DNA of 64,000 nt from Dendrophyllia cribrosa (GCA_024195265.1 JAJLRJ010000003.1:34194620-34258619), one strand, 5' to 3'. Shown: positions 22,685 to 35,280, counted from the stretch's first letter. Numbers and translations: made by a program. The notes: generated from the sequence alone by a model not told the origin.

Positions 22685-25099
22685 GAAACTTGTCGCAACA
22701 AGAAAAAAAAAGTTGTTAACTTGATTTATTTTGTCAACGGTCGAGCTATTCATTTTAGAGATTGTAACTCGGACCTCCATAAAACAGTACATATATGAAA
22801 ACGCTCGCGCAATTTCGTCTATGAAAAAATACAGCAATTCTGATAACTTTACCCGGCTAAATTAAGCTCTCAGCAAGTTACAAAGACATAAAAAAACTGT
22901 TAAAGGCTAGATCATATTTTCTTTTTACATTTCTTGCGCTACTTTTTCTTTCACATGCTCGTCAACCTAAATACGAGCAGCAGGCCACTTTTAAATCATG
23001 TCAGTAACCACAAGCTTGTTGACGACTGAAAAAACAAGGCATTTATAAATTAATTAGCCTGTGCCGGGGATGAGCTGAAAACCGGTGCGCGAACGAGCGA
23101 GGAACTGGAACGAGGGGAGACTGGGCAGAGGGGGCGAAAATTCCTTCGCACGCCGCCTGGACCATGTTTCTGTAGCCGTTAAAGCGACAATTAGAGGCAC
23201 TCCTTTTTCAAGTTGAAAGACAGGTACACACCTAAAAAGAAAACACACCAAGAATAGGCGATTTCCATGATGGCGTCATTTACACCTTTTGCCTTCATTA
23301 CCAGGCTATAAATTTTCATTAGCGTCTAAAAATCATTGGTTAAAATGAATGTCTGATCATTCAAGAAAAATAAATAATTGTTTTATTTTTGGCAAGAACA
23401 TTAAGAAGCTTGGATTTAGTAACGGCAACACAGTTTCATCATAATGCGAGGGGAAAAGACATTCATTTTTCTTGTTTGATTGTTCCATAAAAATAAACGC
23501 TTTCAATAACTAGGTAATGATCTTACACATTTATTGTCAGTACAAGGTTTCAATAAGCCACATGTTTAGCAGCCTGATATGCAGGTTTGCATCAACCGAT
23601 ACCGCTGTGCGCACTTCCTGACAGTTAATCTCCGAGTTGAACACAATTCCTTGCCTTCTTGTCTCTTACCGACTGTTTACCGCGCCCGTACATGTGGCAA
23701 ATTAAGAAATCGCTGCTTTATCATTATCAGCTACTCGACTTCCGCAAGAATAATTTGCACAACTTATTGTTTTTGAATTTGAGCCTTTCTTTATAAAAAT
23801 CTTGCAGAAAAACCCTGTAAAATTGAAGAAAACAACTTTGAAATTTTATTCGCGCAAATGAACAATAAAACAAGGCAAATGAATTTCCATTCCCACTAAA
23901 GAATGTTGTTTCGACGCTACATTATTTGACGTTAATGAAAAATCCGTGATGACCACGCAAATTGATTGCTTGATTGATTGATTGCTTTCTTAGCTAAAAT
24001 GATTACATATTCATTAAAATAAACGGTTGCATTGACGTTAATGAAAAATTATTTTCTCGTGGTGATCATGAAGGGCAAAAGGCGTTCTACAAATTCATTT
24101 CGTTTTTCCTTTCTTATTTAATATTTATCACGACAATAGTCCTAATTAACATGATAATTAAAGAAAAAAACTCTGATAGTTGTAGTAAATGACGCCATCC
24201 AGCCTGGACGCCATAATGAAAATGGTCTATCAATTAAGAATGATTTTCTTGAATACCAGACAACTCGTTTATGGCGGGAATCGAAATAAGAAAAGGAAAA
24301 AGAATTCGGACAAGAGAAGGCGGGAAGGAGGACTGTGACGAGAGTGAGGGGGGATACATGAGCGAATGGAATACTAATGTATTTTCCTTCACCCGGTGCA
24401 CTATTGTTCTATTTCTCTGCTCTAGAGCTAACTGACAAAACAACGCATTTATTGTAAAACCAGAAACCACGTTTATTGAACACTAGGACAAAAGTTATAT
24501 GACACTGACGACTAGTTTACATTCTGTCTACGAAAAACAATTCCATACAAACTGTCATCTACAATTTTCAATCAGGCACCCAAAAATCCAAGTACACTGT
24601 TTACAAATAGCACCGTTTAAATAGCGGTCGGCATGATATTTTTGACAGTTTATTTACTTATTTATAGTTTCCTGATTTTTCACTATCTTTGAAATACCGT
24701 AAGATCGTGCTTATATGCGCACAAAAATTAATTTGATGGGACGCATAAACGGCCTTAGGACGCAAGGTGCTTCACTGAAGTCGCATATTACACGGGTACA
24801 CTGTGTAAAACAATTTTACTTAACAATAAATTAATATGCAACTCTCACTCCACAAATATTTACAAAGAAACGAAACGAAGAAAGCCGAAAAAAACAAGAC
24901 AAAGATACATTGAACGAACATGATGAAGATATTTGCAAAACCAAAGCGCGGTAAATATTAAGCCTCAATGTTTACCTAGCTTTGGTTTTGCAAATATCTT
25001 AAAGTTCTTTCATGTAAGCATGACTAGTGAATGAAATCCTCTTCTTTACATTGTCAAACTATGAAAAAATAAACTACTAACTGAGTTACATATAGGGAC
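22685..25099. other. AT-rich region without a recognisable gene
   Basis: I see no conserved coding region. Two near-identical direct motifs (TTGACGTTAATGAAAAAT at about 23928 and 24034) and related ATGGCGTCATTTAC motifs (plus strand near 23271, minus strand near 24195) hint at an old element about 1 kb long. A 22-bp-arm hairpin is at 24928-25000. Confidence 0.4.
24928..25000. repeat. Hairpin GATATTTGCAAAACCAAAG
   Basis: AAGATATTTGCAAAACCAAAGC and its complement lie about 30 bp apart. The arms are nearly perfect. This may be a relic of a small palindromic MITE. Confidence 0.7.
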
Positions 25100-25104
25100 C
25101 CTTG

Positions 25105-25260
25105 CAGGGGCGTAGCCAGGACTTTTTCAGAGGTACGCACAATCACTGTTTTCAAACACTACCCCTACCTCCTCCCCCCACCCTCAAGTCCCAAATCTTT
25201 TTTTTTTCCGACTTTTTCAGGTACGCAAGTGCGTACGTGCGTACAGGTAGCTACGCCCTG
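25105..25260. mobile_element. hAT-like MITE with 5-bp TSD (CCTTG)
   Basis: Ends are CAGGGGCGTAGCCAGG and CAGGTAGCTACGCCCTG. The 5-bp direct repeat CCTTG lies at 25100-25104 and 25261-25265. It has the same terminal type as 4957-5128 and 15160-17011. The interior has repeats of GTACGC. Confidence 0.82.
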
Positions 25261-25265
25261 CCTTG

Positions 25266-26880
25266 CAATTTGTGTTGGACTCCTAAAAGTTTGAAGCAGG
25301 GGTTCTCGGGACTCTTGTTCCCCAAAATCTCACGCTAACACTTAATCCCCCCGTCCATAAAAAAAAGACAAGAAAACTTGCATCAAAACTTGGTGCACTG
25401 TTGAAATAGCCACTAGCAGTTTCTGTGAGCAAACTACCAACAAAATTTTGTAAGTAGAAAAAAAAAAAGAAAAAGAAAAATACCGAAATTTTCAGTTTAC
25501 GCTATACAGTAGACCAGTGGCCTCAATCTCCATAGTTACTTTTCTCTTCTCGAGAATCGAGAGAGAATTGTTCTCGTCACGCAAGACAGGTGGTACGATA
25601 AGAAATCAGCTCGTCTGTTTTTTAAGCCACTTTGGGAGAAAGATACTTGACTCGAAAAACTGTGGTAGCTCTGAGTGAAGCTTTGTGGTGTGTAAGTATC
25701 ACTCTATTTTTTTCCCGTCTTGGTTTCTTTGGCTAAAAAATCTTCATCTGTTTAAACAAAGATAAGATGACGTTATATTTAGAGGGCAGAACGGATTTTC
25801 ATGGGCGGTAACCATTTTTCAGATCTGGCCAAATGTTCTTAACGCTCAGTTCAAGATTGAGGGCATTCGCGCTTTCACTAGTTAAAAGAAAAGAAATGTC
25901 AAACAAACTCATTGCCAGGTTTAGCCAAGTTTTGAGCCTGTCAAATAAGTTATTAATACTGCGGTGCATAACATGCACTCCTGCCAGCACATGACGACTA
26001 ACCGTCTTCTTCTTTGCATGATAGAACAAAAGGAGGAATGTTTTGTTTGTTTGTGTTTTTGCGGGACACGGGATGCAAGGCATTTTGAGGGCGGGATACG
26101 GGATGAGAATATTTTGTCGTGAAGCGGGTCAAAGACAATAAATCACGTGGTCCCAGGAATTTTGAGTTGTGTTGGAAGGCGAAGATCACCCCAAAAAAGA
26201 TCAAAATGAGCTGTGGGAAGTGGGATTAGAAAAGCCTAATTGTGGACCTTTTTGGCTGGCCAAACCTGAAAATGGCAATTGGAAAACAATACAAAACAGC
26301 AAATATAAACAGCAAACGTCAAACGCATTTAAAGAATATAGTGTGAAGGAGGGACAGGGATGGGAACCAGAGCTAAAGGGGGAATCGCGCCACGTCAAGG
26401 CCACATATTATAAGCCTTAATATGAAAGTGAGAGAAAGGGGGAAAAAAATCGCAATGCAGCGGGCGATAGCGAACCTGCGAGGTCAAAGCTTGCTGCGAG
26501 CGCCGAGCGGTTGCGATGTGATCCCATTTTAGCCAGATGGTCGTGTTGTGAAGGTCTCTCATGATTAGCTCCTCCAAAAGCGCAGAGAGGCAGGAGTAGA
26601 CAAGGAAAGGGGAGGACCGGGAGTGCAAAGGTACAGGTTCAACGGGACGTTCAAGCCCCCCCCCCCCCTCCCCAAATCCTATCCCCCTCTCCCCACACAC
26701 TATAGTGATAGTAACGAAGTGCTGTGCGTGACACAGAATTGAATGAATGCTTTGAGCTAAGGTTGCTACAACAAGCCATTCGCTGTGGAGATTTACTTTA
26801 AAGGATACTAACAAGATAGCAAGGATGACAATATTTTCATTGTTAAACACCATTGTGCTTAGTTTTATTTCTAGTTGTTG
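25266..26880. other. No recognisable gene
   Basis: AT-rich sequence with scattered short ORFs that show no family motif and no mutual splicing logic. It includes a poly-C stretch near 26656-26670. Confidence 0.4.
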
Positions 26881-26884
26881 AAAG

Positions 26885-27118
26885 GGAATTTTAGATCGGA
26901 CTCAAGACGTACGAGATTGAGTACGAGTACGACTTTTTAAGTCAAGTTCACACGCTCTAGATAATCACTTATCACACCAAATTTATACTTAGAGTCTCCT
27001 TCAGTCTTCTGGTCAGCAACATTAAGAACCGATAGTTCTGGGAAAGTGAGTAGCTTTAAATTCGAAAATCCTACTTGTACTCAATCTCGTACTCGTATGC
27101 AAATCGAAAGTCCCTAAT
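26885..27118. mobile_element. Probable small MITE with GTACGAG ends
   Basis: The left part TACGAGATTGAGTACGAG is inverted relative to the right part GTACTCAATCTCGTACTCG. Outer flanks are GGACT and AGTCC. The ends are diverged and no target duplication was confirmed. Confidence 0.55.
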
Positions 27119-27439
27119 CTTGCAAGCAACCATTGTGCAACAACGAACAAAAAGCAATTTATTGCATTTTACATTTACATTTAAGTGCATAAATACTACA
27201 ATGTGCAGTTTTAACAGTGCCCAGGTGAAAAGCATTTGAATTTTTTTTCTACCAACCTCAATGGCCCGTAACCCCGGTTAACGCCGAGAGTGGCCAGTTG
27301 TCTTGGATACATTCGCACCTGGGGTATTTTACATAACTTATAAGAAATCTTATTTAAAATGAGAAACTTTTATGTACTCCGTTATCTCTTATGCAGAAGT
27401 AAATTGTGAGATGTTGAATGAATGAATGACAAACAGAGG

Positions 27440-27715
27440 TTTTCAATTGAGTGTCATAAAACCAAAACCAAAGTAATTACTCTGCCCAATCACAGAACTC
27501 GCAGACAATGCGATTAACCAATCAGAACTCGAAGCAAACACATGTAGCCGGCGCCAAGCGCGGGAAAACGCGTGCGAGCAAGTCACGATTGGTTTTGGTT
27601 TTACTTCTGATTGGTTGAAAAAGTGGCACGAGATTTTTTAGCCAATCACAAAGCGAAGCAATGCAAATCCAAGGCAATTGGGAAATTACTTTCGACACAA
27701 TTGAAGACTGTTCTA
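27440..27715 (-). mobile_element. CCAAT-rich MITE, copy B
   Basis: Starts TTTTCAATTGAGTGTC. The interior has CCAAT boxes and GCGCGGGAAAACGCG, opposite in orientation to copy A. The right end is slightly eroded (GACACAATTGAAGAC). It directly adjoins copy C. Confidence 0.85.
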
Positions 27716-27722
27716 TAGGGCG

Positions 27723-27996
27723 GTTTTCAATTGAGTGTCGTAAAACCAAAACCAAAGTAATTACTCTGACCAATTACAGAACTCGCATACAATCCGATGA
27801 ACCAATCAGAACTCGAACCAAATACACGTAGCCGGCGCCAAGCGCGGGAAAACGCGTGCGAGCAAGTCACGATTGGTTTTGGTTTTACTTCTGATTGGTT
27901 AATAAAGTGGCGCGAGATTTTTTTAGCCAATCACAAAGCGTAGCAATGTAAAACCAAAGCAATTGCGAAATTACTTTCGACACTCAATTGAAAAGC
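27723..27996 (-). mobile_element. CCAAT-rich MITE, copy C (tandem to B)
   Basis: Starts TTTTCAATTGAGTGTCG and ends CGACACTCAATTGAAAA. Same orientation as copy B, about 8 bp away. It keeps the E2F-like GCGGGAAA and several CCAAT motifs. Confidence 0.88.
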
Positions 27997-28004
27997 GCTC
28001 TATA

Positions 28005-28765
28005 GCGCACATATCACATGTCTCATGGCGCTTTATATACACTTATGACAATGAGATCGGACGTCAGCTTATAAAGGCGCCTCAGGCAACCGTTGTTATT
28101 GTTGATCTCATCTCCCCCACCCCACCCACGAACAATGTATGGCACTGAGGGTAGTCACAGCTAGGCTTTTGTTACTTCTTCAGTGGTTCTTGTATGTCAG
28201 CATAGGAGATGGGACCGCCATTTCTACATGGTCATCCGAGCCACGTGAAGGTCTAACCATTTGCAGATGTCATAGCAAAGGTAGCACCTTCATCCTCAGT
28301 TATTTTAAAGGAGCTATGTCACCATTTTAAGCGTTACTTTAAAAAGCTAAAAGACATTATTTATATCAGTGGAAACCCAAAAATTATAGTCCAGTTTTGT
28401 TTAAAATTGTTCTACTAGTGCTCTAAGAGTAAACGTAAGTGTCTTGGGCTGTAGATGACCAGGATGGAGATGGATTGCAACAAGTTTATCATCTTGTGTC
28501 TTGGAAAACTAATAAAAACTCTCTTTATGATATATTCTCTCTTCGAAAATTCGAAAATTCGAAAATTCTTCCTTTAAGTGTTCTATAAGTATTTCGTGTA
28601 CGACAAAGGTATTAAGTTTTAAGGTGGAGTAGTTTTGAACCCGAAACGTCAAAATCTCCATGACATAGCCCCTTTAAGACCCCGAGTGTTGGTTTGGCCG
28701 GGATTCGAACCCGTGACCTCCCACTCTGCAGACTGGGGCTCTGTCAACTGAGCTAATCCTTCAGT
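28005..28765. mobile_element. Dispersed tRNA-headed SINE-like repeat, copy 2, with insertion
   Basis: 28005-28308 matches 10132-10441. The sequence resumes at 28674 with AAGACCCCGAGTGTTGG. On the minus strand, about 28765 to 28692 reads like a tRNA: box A-like TAGCTCAGTTGAC and box B GGTTCGAATCC. An unrelated 365 bp element (28309-28673) interrupts it. Confidence 0.7.
28309..28673. mobile_element. Non-autonomous element with TTAA target duplication
   Basis: Ends are AGGAGCTATGTCA and TGACATAGCCCCT. TTAA is on both sides (28305-28308, 28674-28677). The empty site is visible at 10442-10445 in the sister repeat, which fixes both boundaries. There is no coding capacity. Confidence 0.88.
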
Positions 28766-28975
28766 GGTCAATGTTACAATGGCAGTACCCATTTATAGAG
28801 GGTAACGTAAATTATCAGTGTCTAAAAGTCAGTGTTATCAATGGAAGACCTCCTTCCCTGGAGACTTTACACTTGATTTCAATTCTTAAAGTGAAACAAC
28901 AGGATTTTGTATGCTCAACAGACGTCAGTCCAGCCTCAGATATAAACCCTACATGTACTTATTTCTATTTATAAT

Positions 28976-29262
28976 AGAGCAGTTTTTAATTGAGTGTCAA
29001 AAGTAATTACACAATTGCTTTGATTTTTCATTGCTACGCTTTGTGATTGGCTAAAAAATCTCGCGCCACTTTCTCGACCAATCAGAAGTAAAACCAAACC
29101 CAATCGTGACTTGCTCGCACGCGTTTTCCCGCGCTTGGTGCCGCCGACATGTAATTGCTTCGAGCTCTGATTGGTTCATTGGATTGTTTACGACTGCTGT
29201 GATTGGTCAGAGTAATTACTTTGGTTTTGGTTTTACTACACTCAATCGAAAACTGCTCTAAT
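28976..29262 (+). mobile_element. CCAAT-rich MITE, copy D
   Basis: Ends are GAGCAGTTTTTAATTGAG and CACTCAATCGAAAACTGCTC. Interior as copy A, including TTTCCCGCGC and CCAAT motifs. An (AAT)n-rich stretch follows it. Confidence 0.88.
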
Positions 29263-29956
29263 AATAATAATAACAAATAATAATAAGAAAAAACTATATT
29301 ATTATTAATAATAATAACAATAATAATAATAATGGGAATTAAAAAAATAATATTGAACTCAGGGCTGGCCTAGGTATAAACTAATTTCCCTGCCTTAAAA
29401 GTCCTGTTAGGGGTATTTCATAAGAGTGTCAAAAGGTCTCGGCTTGCAGAAAAATTCAGTGCTTGTCTTGCTGTCTTGCAAAAAAACAACAACAACAATA
29501 GGAGGGAGGTGAACTGATGTTCATATATATTCAACAGATAAAATCAATATTAATAATATTTATATTTAGAAAACAAGATAACTTTATAGTTTAATATTTA
29601 AAACAAATAATATAAAATATGCCTTGAGTTAAGAGAGAATTTTGTTTAAAAATAAAATATTCCCTTTGTCAGGCCAGCGCTGCACAGCCAATCAAACTGT
29701 ATCACAATGACAAGAAAAAAATGAAGGTTGGAACTTCATCATCAATTGGCTATTTGAGACAAAGAGCCTGAATTCAGCACAAATGCAACCTGAATGAAAC
29801 GGAGAGCACTTGTTTTGCTTTGGTTTAGTTAGTCTTTACATTTAAGATACACAATTTGCTATTCTTCCATCCAAACAGTTTCACATGTCAGGGACTATCG
29901 TGACTCCATTTATTTAAATGGTAAATAAAATTACTAGTAGTTGAAAAACAAAATAC

Positions 29957-32900
29957 CTGAATCTTCTAATTTGCTCAAAATGGGTTTCAACAGCTCCTCA
30001 AGTTCATGTTTCTGTTTGTAGATGTCTTCAACTGTGGCATTCTCTCTGTGTGATTCTAACCAGTCATTCTTTTCATCACAAAATCGATTTCCACTCAGCT
30101 GTCACCCAAAAGAAGCAAGCACAAATTGCATTTTAATTAACTTGAATGCTGTAAATACCTTCTTGTTATTGTTAAATAAATTTACCATCCCACTACATAG
30201 AAAAAATAACAAACACTTTCAATAAATTGTTCACTGCAAGTCCCTCTCCCAAAATGGATGGATTATGAGGTGAATCTAATGAAAAAAAGGAGAAGTTAAA
30301 AAAATTTATTTAAGTAATTAAATTGCAAATTAAACAAACCTTGTCCTCTCTTGTAAATCGGCCCAAGTGCTTCTCTGGATCAGATATTGTTTCCTTCATG
30401 GAGGTTATCACTAATACAAGGTCCTGCTGTGCTTCTAGAAAAAAGTAGTGACTGTGAGTCACCTTTAAAACTGCATATAATTATATAGCTCATCTCTTAT
30501 ACTGATTTTCAAAAAGAATTTTTGCAATACAGCTTCCCTTCATTCTGCACTGGTAGCTCTCAGTTTCTGGATGAATTTTAAAATGTGACCATTCAAATAA
30601 AAGTTCAAGAGCAGTGATGTTCTTTCTTGTGGTGCTATTAGATTTACAGCCCTTTACAAAATGGAATAGTTTTGTTTTTGTCATTTTTTTATCTTGGCTA
30701 CTATATATCAAGAAAGAGCATACATGTAAATACAGTTGAATCCCGATTACTCAAACCCTCAAACTCGAACCTCGCGCTAACTCGAACCAAATTCGATTTC
30801 CCCTGGTTTTGCTCTATATATTTACTGTTAGTTTACTCCCGGTAACTCAAACCCTCAATAACTCGAACCTCAGGCTAACTCAAAGTGATTTTGTTTTCCC
30901 TTTAGTCCATTCTCTTCATATTTATACCCTCAATAACTCAAACCTTATCTGTCAAAGTCAAAACATACAGATGTCATCCAGAACACAGAGTTTTATAGTT
31001 ACTGTAGTGTATACATCCCGTATCATATATATCCCGTGTAGTGTATATATCCTGTATCATATATATCCCGCATGGGAGATTGATACGGTTATCAATTTAG
31101 ATTTATACAGTCATTGTCCTTTGACCTACCATGGTGTTATTTTACTTTGCTTTGCTTTGTTTTGTTCTGTTCATTTATGCTGTTTTGTTTAAAAAACTTG
31201 TTCTAGTTTGACTCTTTCTTGGTCAGTAAGGGCATTTGATAAATTATGATAATATTAGCATGTAAACAAACACCATTAGTATTGCCTAATTTCCAGTCAT
31301 CCGTTCCCAACTCCTGATAACTTGAACTCCCGCTGAACAGAACCTTTTCCAATTTCCCTTGGAGGTTCAAGTTATTAGGATTCAACTGTACTAATGATTC
31401 CACACATAAAATTAGGATTTCTCAATCTTTGAGTACCTGCTCGGTCAAGATAGTCCACACAGCTGTCCTTTCGGTATCGAGCAGCGGCCTCTCTGGCTCT
31501 TTCACCATGAACATTATGGATCTGCAGATCTGCGCCATTTGTTACCAACACCTTTAGACAGTCAGGGTGGCCCCAAGATGCTGCTCTGTGCAGGGCTGTG
31601 TAACCTGTGATTTGCAAAGACATGAATTTCTTTAAATAATAGCCAGGGGTAGGAATTATTTTTATCACAGAAAATTGAGGCAAACATTTCAAACACCTAC
31701 TGTTGCCCAAAGTAATATATATTTTTTTATTACCATAATTATTATATTATTATGATAGAGCAGTTTTCAATTGAGTGTCGTAAAACCAAAACCAAAGTAA
31801 TTACTCTGACCAATCACATCAGTCGTAAACAATCCAATGAACCAATCAGAGCTCGAAGCAATTTCATGTCGGCGGCGTCAAGCGCGGGAAAACGCATGCG
31901 AGCAAGTCACGATTGGTTTTGGTTTTACTTCTGATTGGTTGAGAAAGTGGCGTGAGATTTTTTAGCCAATCACAAAGTGTAGCAATGCAAAACCAAAGAA
32001 ATTGTGTAATTACTTTCGACACTCAATTGAAAACTGCTCTAATAACAATTCACAAACAAAAAACTAACTGAACCTGGGCTATTTATTGTTCTTACCACTG
32101 ATTTCACTGTTACGCGACCCTTCGAGTCAAAACTACTTTGAGCAATTTCAATTTACTCTGCCATCAATCATACCTAGTAGGAGGAGTTTGTATACTCCTG
32201 CGTGATCACCAGCCTGCAATGGCGTCCGAAGAAATGAACTCTTTCCATATAAGGTATGATTGACGGCAGGGTAAATCGAACTGCTCAAAGTAGTTTTGAT
32301 TCGAAGGGTCGCGTAACACTGAAAGAAATGGTAATATATATTTTTAATTTATGTTCAATAAAGTTCGGGTGTTTATGAGAAGTTCAAGAGATTGGGAGTT
32401 TGAGTTATCAAGATCCTATTTATATTCCAGGGAGGGGAGGGGGGGTACTCTGTATATATTTGGGTGCTGGTCAGCCACTGGGACTCTGAAACCCTTACCC
32501 AGAAAATACCAGACCATGTTCAACTGTATTTTGTAACCCTCTCCTAGAACAGGCACCAAAAATCCCTACCCTAAGACTCACTACTTCATACCATTGATCA
32601 GTTTCCGTATTCTAGAGCTCTAACCAACACAGCTATCCAACACAACGACAGACCATAACCCAACACAGTGACAGACCTCCATCCAACACACTGACAGACC
32701 TATATCCAACACACTGACAGACCTCTATACAACCTCTCCCCCTTACAGGGCTTCTGATATTACGCGATAAAAAAATGGAAATTATGCGATTTTTTCATGG
32801 CAAATTATGCGATAAGCAAGGACTATTATGTGGAAAATTATGCAAATTATGCAATTTTTTCTGGAACTTTTTTATGCATGTTTTACTAGGTTTCAGAGGA

Positions 32901-33251
32901 AGAAAACGAAAATACCTGTTTTAAAACGGTGCTTGCTATCTTTGTGGGACATTTTGAAGCTTTAAGCTTTGAAGGAATATCCAAAACGAACGACAGAATC
33001 CAAGAAAAGAATCTGTAAACGAGCAGCCATCTTGGTTAACCTTAGTAACCAGGCTAAATAAAACATGTGCTCAAGAAATTTACGCGGTTACCAAGCTTGT
33101 TGTGGCCAAGAACGAACGCAGTTTCAATCGAAAGTGGCGGTTTGTTTATTTGATACAGGATAATTCAATAGAAAAAACAAATTTTAGCTTAACTTTCTTA
33201 GCTAAAGCGATAGTGTATCGTGTGGTTTGTTCACATCATGTAATTTTTCGT

Positions 33252-33286
<35 letters not shown>

Positions 33287-34763
33287 TGCGAAATCGCACC
33301 ATCACGTAGTATCAGAAGCCCTGCCCTTAGTCGGTGTGATGTCGTGAGATTTTACAGACTTCATCAATGTAAATGTAAATGTAAACACACTGACATACCT
33401 CTATCCAACACACTGACAGACTTCTATTCCAACACACAGACAGATCTCTATCCAACACACCGACAGACCTCTATCCAACACAGCGACAGACCTCCATCCA
33501 ACACACCAACAGACCTCTATCCAACACAGCAACACGTACCCATACAGCTAACATTTGAGGGTACCCCCACCCCTTTATATCATCTGAGTTGACAGTGAGT
33601 CAGGCTGCATCTGGCTCCACCTTATTATCTAATTGTTTAATATATTAGGGTGAAGGAATGAGAGGATGAGGACAATTATATGAGGACAGTGATTCCAGTT
33701 GAACCTCCAGTAAGCGACCACATAAAATGCAAAGCCAAGATGGTCACCTTTGAGAGGTGGTCGCTTACGGGAAATCATATGAAACTGTAGTAATTTGAAT
33801 TTGCACAGCACCTATCAGGGCAAAATAGGGGTCTTACTTTGTGTACCGCACAGATGACGTAAAACAATCGGAAACATTGTTTTTGGATAAAAGAATTTTG
33901 ATGAAGCATTGATTCCTTTTGTTTTACGTCATTTGTGTCCTCTACACGAAGTAAGAGCCCAAAATAGTGTATCATTTAAGGGACACCTTCAACCAGTGTG
34001 CTTTGCGGCATTTTCTGTAATACAGATATTGCTAAACTCGCGAGTGTCTTTGTTCATCCGATTCTATTTTTGCAATCTTTATTAAGGCTGGCTGTATAAG
34101 CTATCTATTTAAAGTTGTTTAAGTTTTCATAATTTGATTTTTTTGTCCATTTTGGTTGTGAAATTTCAACTAAAGAAAGAAAAACAATAATAGACGCGCG
34201 CAAAGGACAGTGGTTGAAGGAGTCCCTTTTATGCAAGAGACAAAATGTTTGTTAAGACTTATATTGGAGTTGACCTGTAACACATGATTCAATTTGCGTC
34301 TGTAGTGATATTGAAATATGCGCGAGTAGGGAAAAAGACTCCAGAAAAAAAATTGCTATAGGTTCAGATTTACTATAAACCATTGACTAACGGCTGCCTT
34401 GTCTGGGTGTTAAACTTTAAGCTTATAATAAATGCAAAACCTAGCTCGTTTAGGCCAGAATTGCAAATACTTATAATAAAATAAACCATTAAATGATTTG
34501 CTTCTCTGGAAAGGCTTAATTCATTTATAACACGCACCTCTCTTGGTTTGAAAATTAATGTCTGCTCCACGTTCTACAAGCTCTCGAACCATTTCTTTAC
34601 GTCCCAACATGGCGGCAATATCCAGAGCAGATTTGCCTTCTTCATCTCTTTCGTTCAACGCCTGCCCTGGATCCGTGGAGTACAAACTCTCTGGGTCGTC
34701 AAATAGTTCCTTAAATCTTTCAACATCACCCTTCGTCGCAATTTCAAACAATTCTTTGACCAT
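29957..34763 (-). CDS. ANKRD45: Ankyrin repeat domain 45-like protein (partial, last exon not found)
   Basis: Four exons join in frame: 34763-34538, 31604-31437, 30434-30340, 30098-29957 (210 aa). Exon 1 begins MVKELFEIATKGDVERFKEL and encodes one ankyrin repeat (KSALDIAAMLGRKEMVRELV). Exon 2 encodes a second (TALHRAASWGHPDCLKVLV) plus HGERAREAAARYRKDSCVDY. Exons 3-4 encode a helical tail with TSMKETISDPEKHLGRFTRE and KQKHELEELLKPILSKLEDS. This order is that of ANKRD45, linked to cilia and mitosis in vertebrates (family knowledge). Exon 4 ends at a good donor (CAG/GTATTT) in phase 1, so at least one more exon should follow below 29957; I could not identify it. Introns carry a pogo-like element, MITE copy E and a satellite with an insertion. 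Ortholog assignment rests on remembered family layout. Confidence 0.85.
30733..31388 (+). mobile_element. Pogo/Tigger-like MITE, copy 1
   Basis: Bounded by TA, with inverted ends CAGTTGAATCCCGATTACTC and GTTATTAGGATTCAACTG. The interior repeats ACTCGAACC/ACTCAAACC motifs. It shares ACATACAGATGTCATCCAG in inverse orientation with 60271-60838. It lies in ANKRD45 intron 2. Confidence 0.85.
31755..32042 (-). mobile_element. CCAAT-rich MITE, copy E
   Basis: Ends are TAGAGCAGTTTTCAATTGAG and CTCAATTGAAAACTGCTCTA, the most complete terminal repeats of the family here. The interior keeps GCGCGGGAAAACGC and CCAAT motifs. It lies in ANKRD45 intron 1. Confidence 0.9.
32625..33535 (+). repeat. Minisatellite of about 20 bp split by an insertion
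   Basis: Units like CCAACACACTGACAGACCTC repeat at about 32625-32735 and 33389-33535, on both sides of an inserted element. It lies in ANKRD45 intron 1. Confidence 0.85.
32746..33323. mobile_element. Non-autonomous DNA element with 6-bp TSD (CCCTTA)
   Basis: Ends are CAGGGCTTCTGATATTACG and CGTAGTATCAGAAGCCCTG. The 6-bp direct repeat CCCTTA lies at 32740-32745 and 33324-33329. The interior is rich in ATTATGCGAT motifs. The terminal CAGGG suggests hAT-like ancestry, but no transposase is present. Confidence 0.82.
33690..33780. repeat. Short inverted repeat with AAGCGACCA/TGGTCGCTT
   Basis: AGTAAGCGACCAC and GTGGTCGCTTACG lie about 50 bp apart, preceded by CAGTTGAACCTC. This resembles a deletion derivative of a Tc1/mariner-type element. 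Confidence 0.5.
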
Positions 34764-34769
34764 TTTCTT

Positions 34770-35280
34770 TGAGAAAAAGTTCTGTTGATAAGAACCTGTT
34801 TACACTTCCATGCCCTCGGAAACATACCGCTGACCGCTAATTATTTCAGAATAGCATACAAACTTCGCGGGCAATCCCGTGTCCAGGGACGATATTGCCC
34901 GCTCGCGAATGCAGGAAAATGACGAAAGCTGCCTGAAGAAGCCATCTGCTTTCCATTAATCTTGCAATCTGGTTTCCACAAGCTACATGCACAGGATGCA
35001 CTCCATAAATAAGTGCCTGGAGGACGTCGCAAACAGTTTGCTGTACATTATGGATAAGGGCAGGATAAGGGACACTTGGTTGCCCCATTTCGGCACTATA
35101 CTCTAGGTCATATTTATAATTAATAGATGAACTGTGCGGCGTCTGTCACTGGATTTAGTAGCGCTTCTATGCAATGGCTTCACGCTTTACTTACTGAAAG
35201 AACAGACAGCGGAAAAAAGTTACACGTTCTAGGACCCCGGGAGAGGGGGGGGGGGGGACTCCCGTCAATTTAGGATATGT
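34770..35280. other. ANKRD45 5' flank
   Basis: Presumed promoter side of the ANKRD45-like gene. No clear TATA box or X-box was recognised close to the start. A poly-G run at about 35246-35258 precedes the LINE-bearing repeat. Confidence 0.35.

Noticed and set aside
26395..26853. 152-codon minus-strand ORF
   Set aside because: Low-complexity proline/glycine part from a poly-C run, no recognisable motif, no compatible neighbours.
31752..31934. Recurrent small ORFs (IECRKTKTKVITLTNH- or SHAFSRAWRR-type) at several places
   Set aside because: They coincide with MITE copies and exist because the copies are similar; there is no start context, splicing or conservation of codons.
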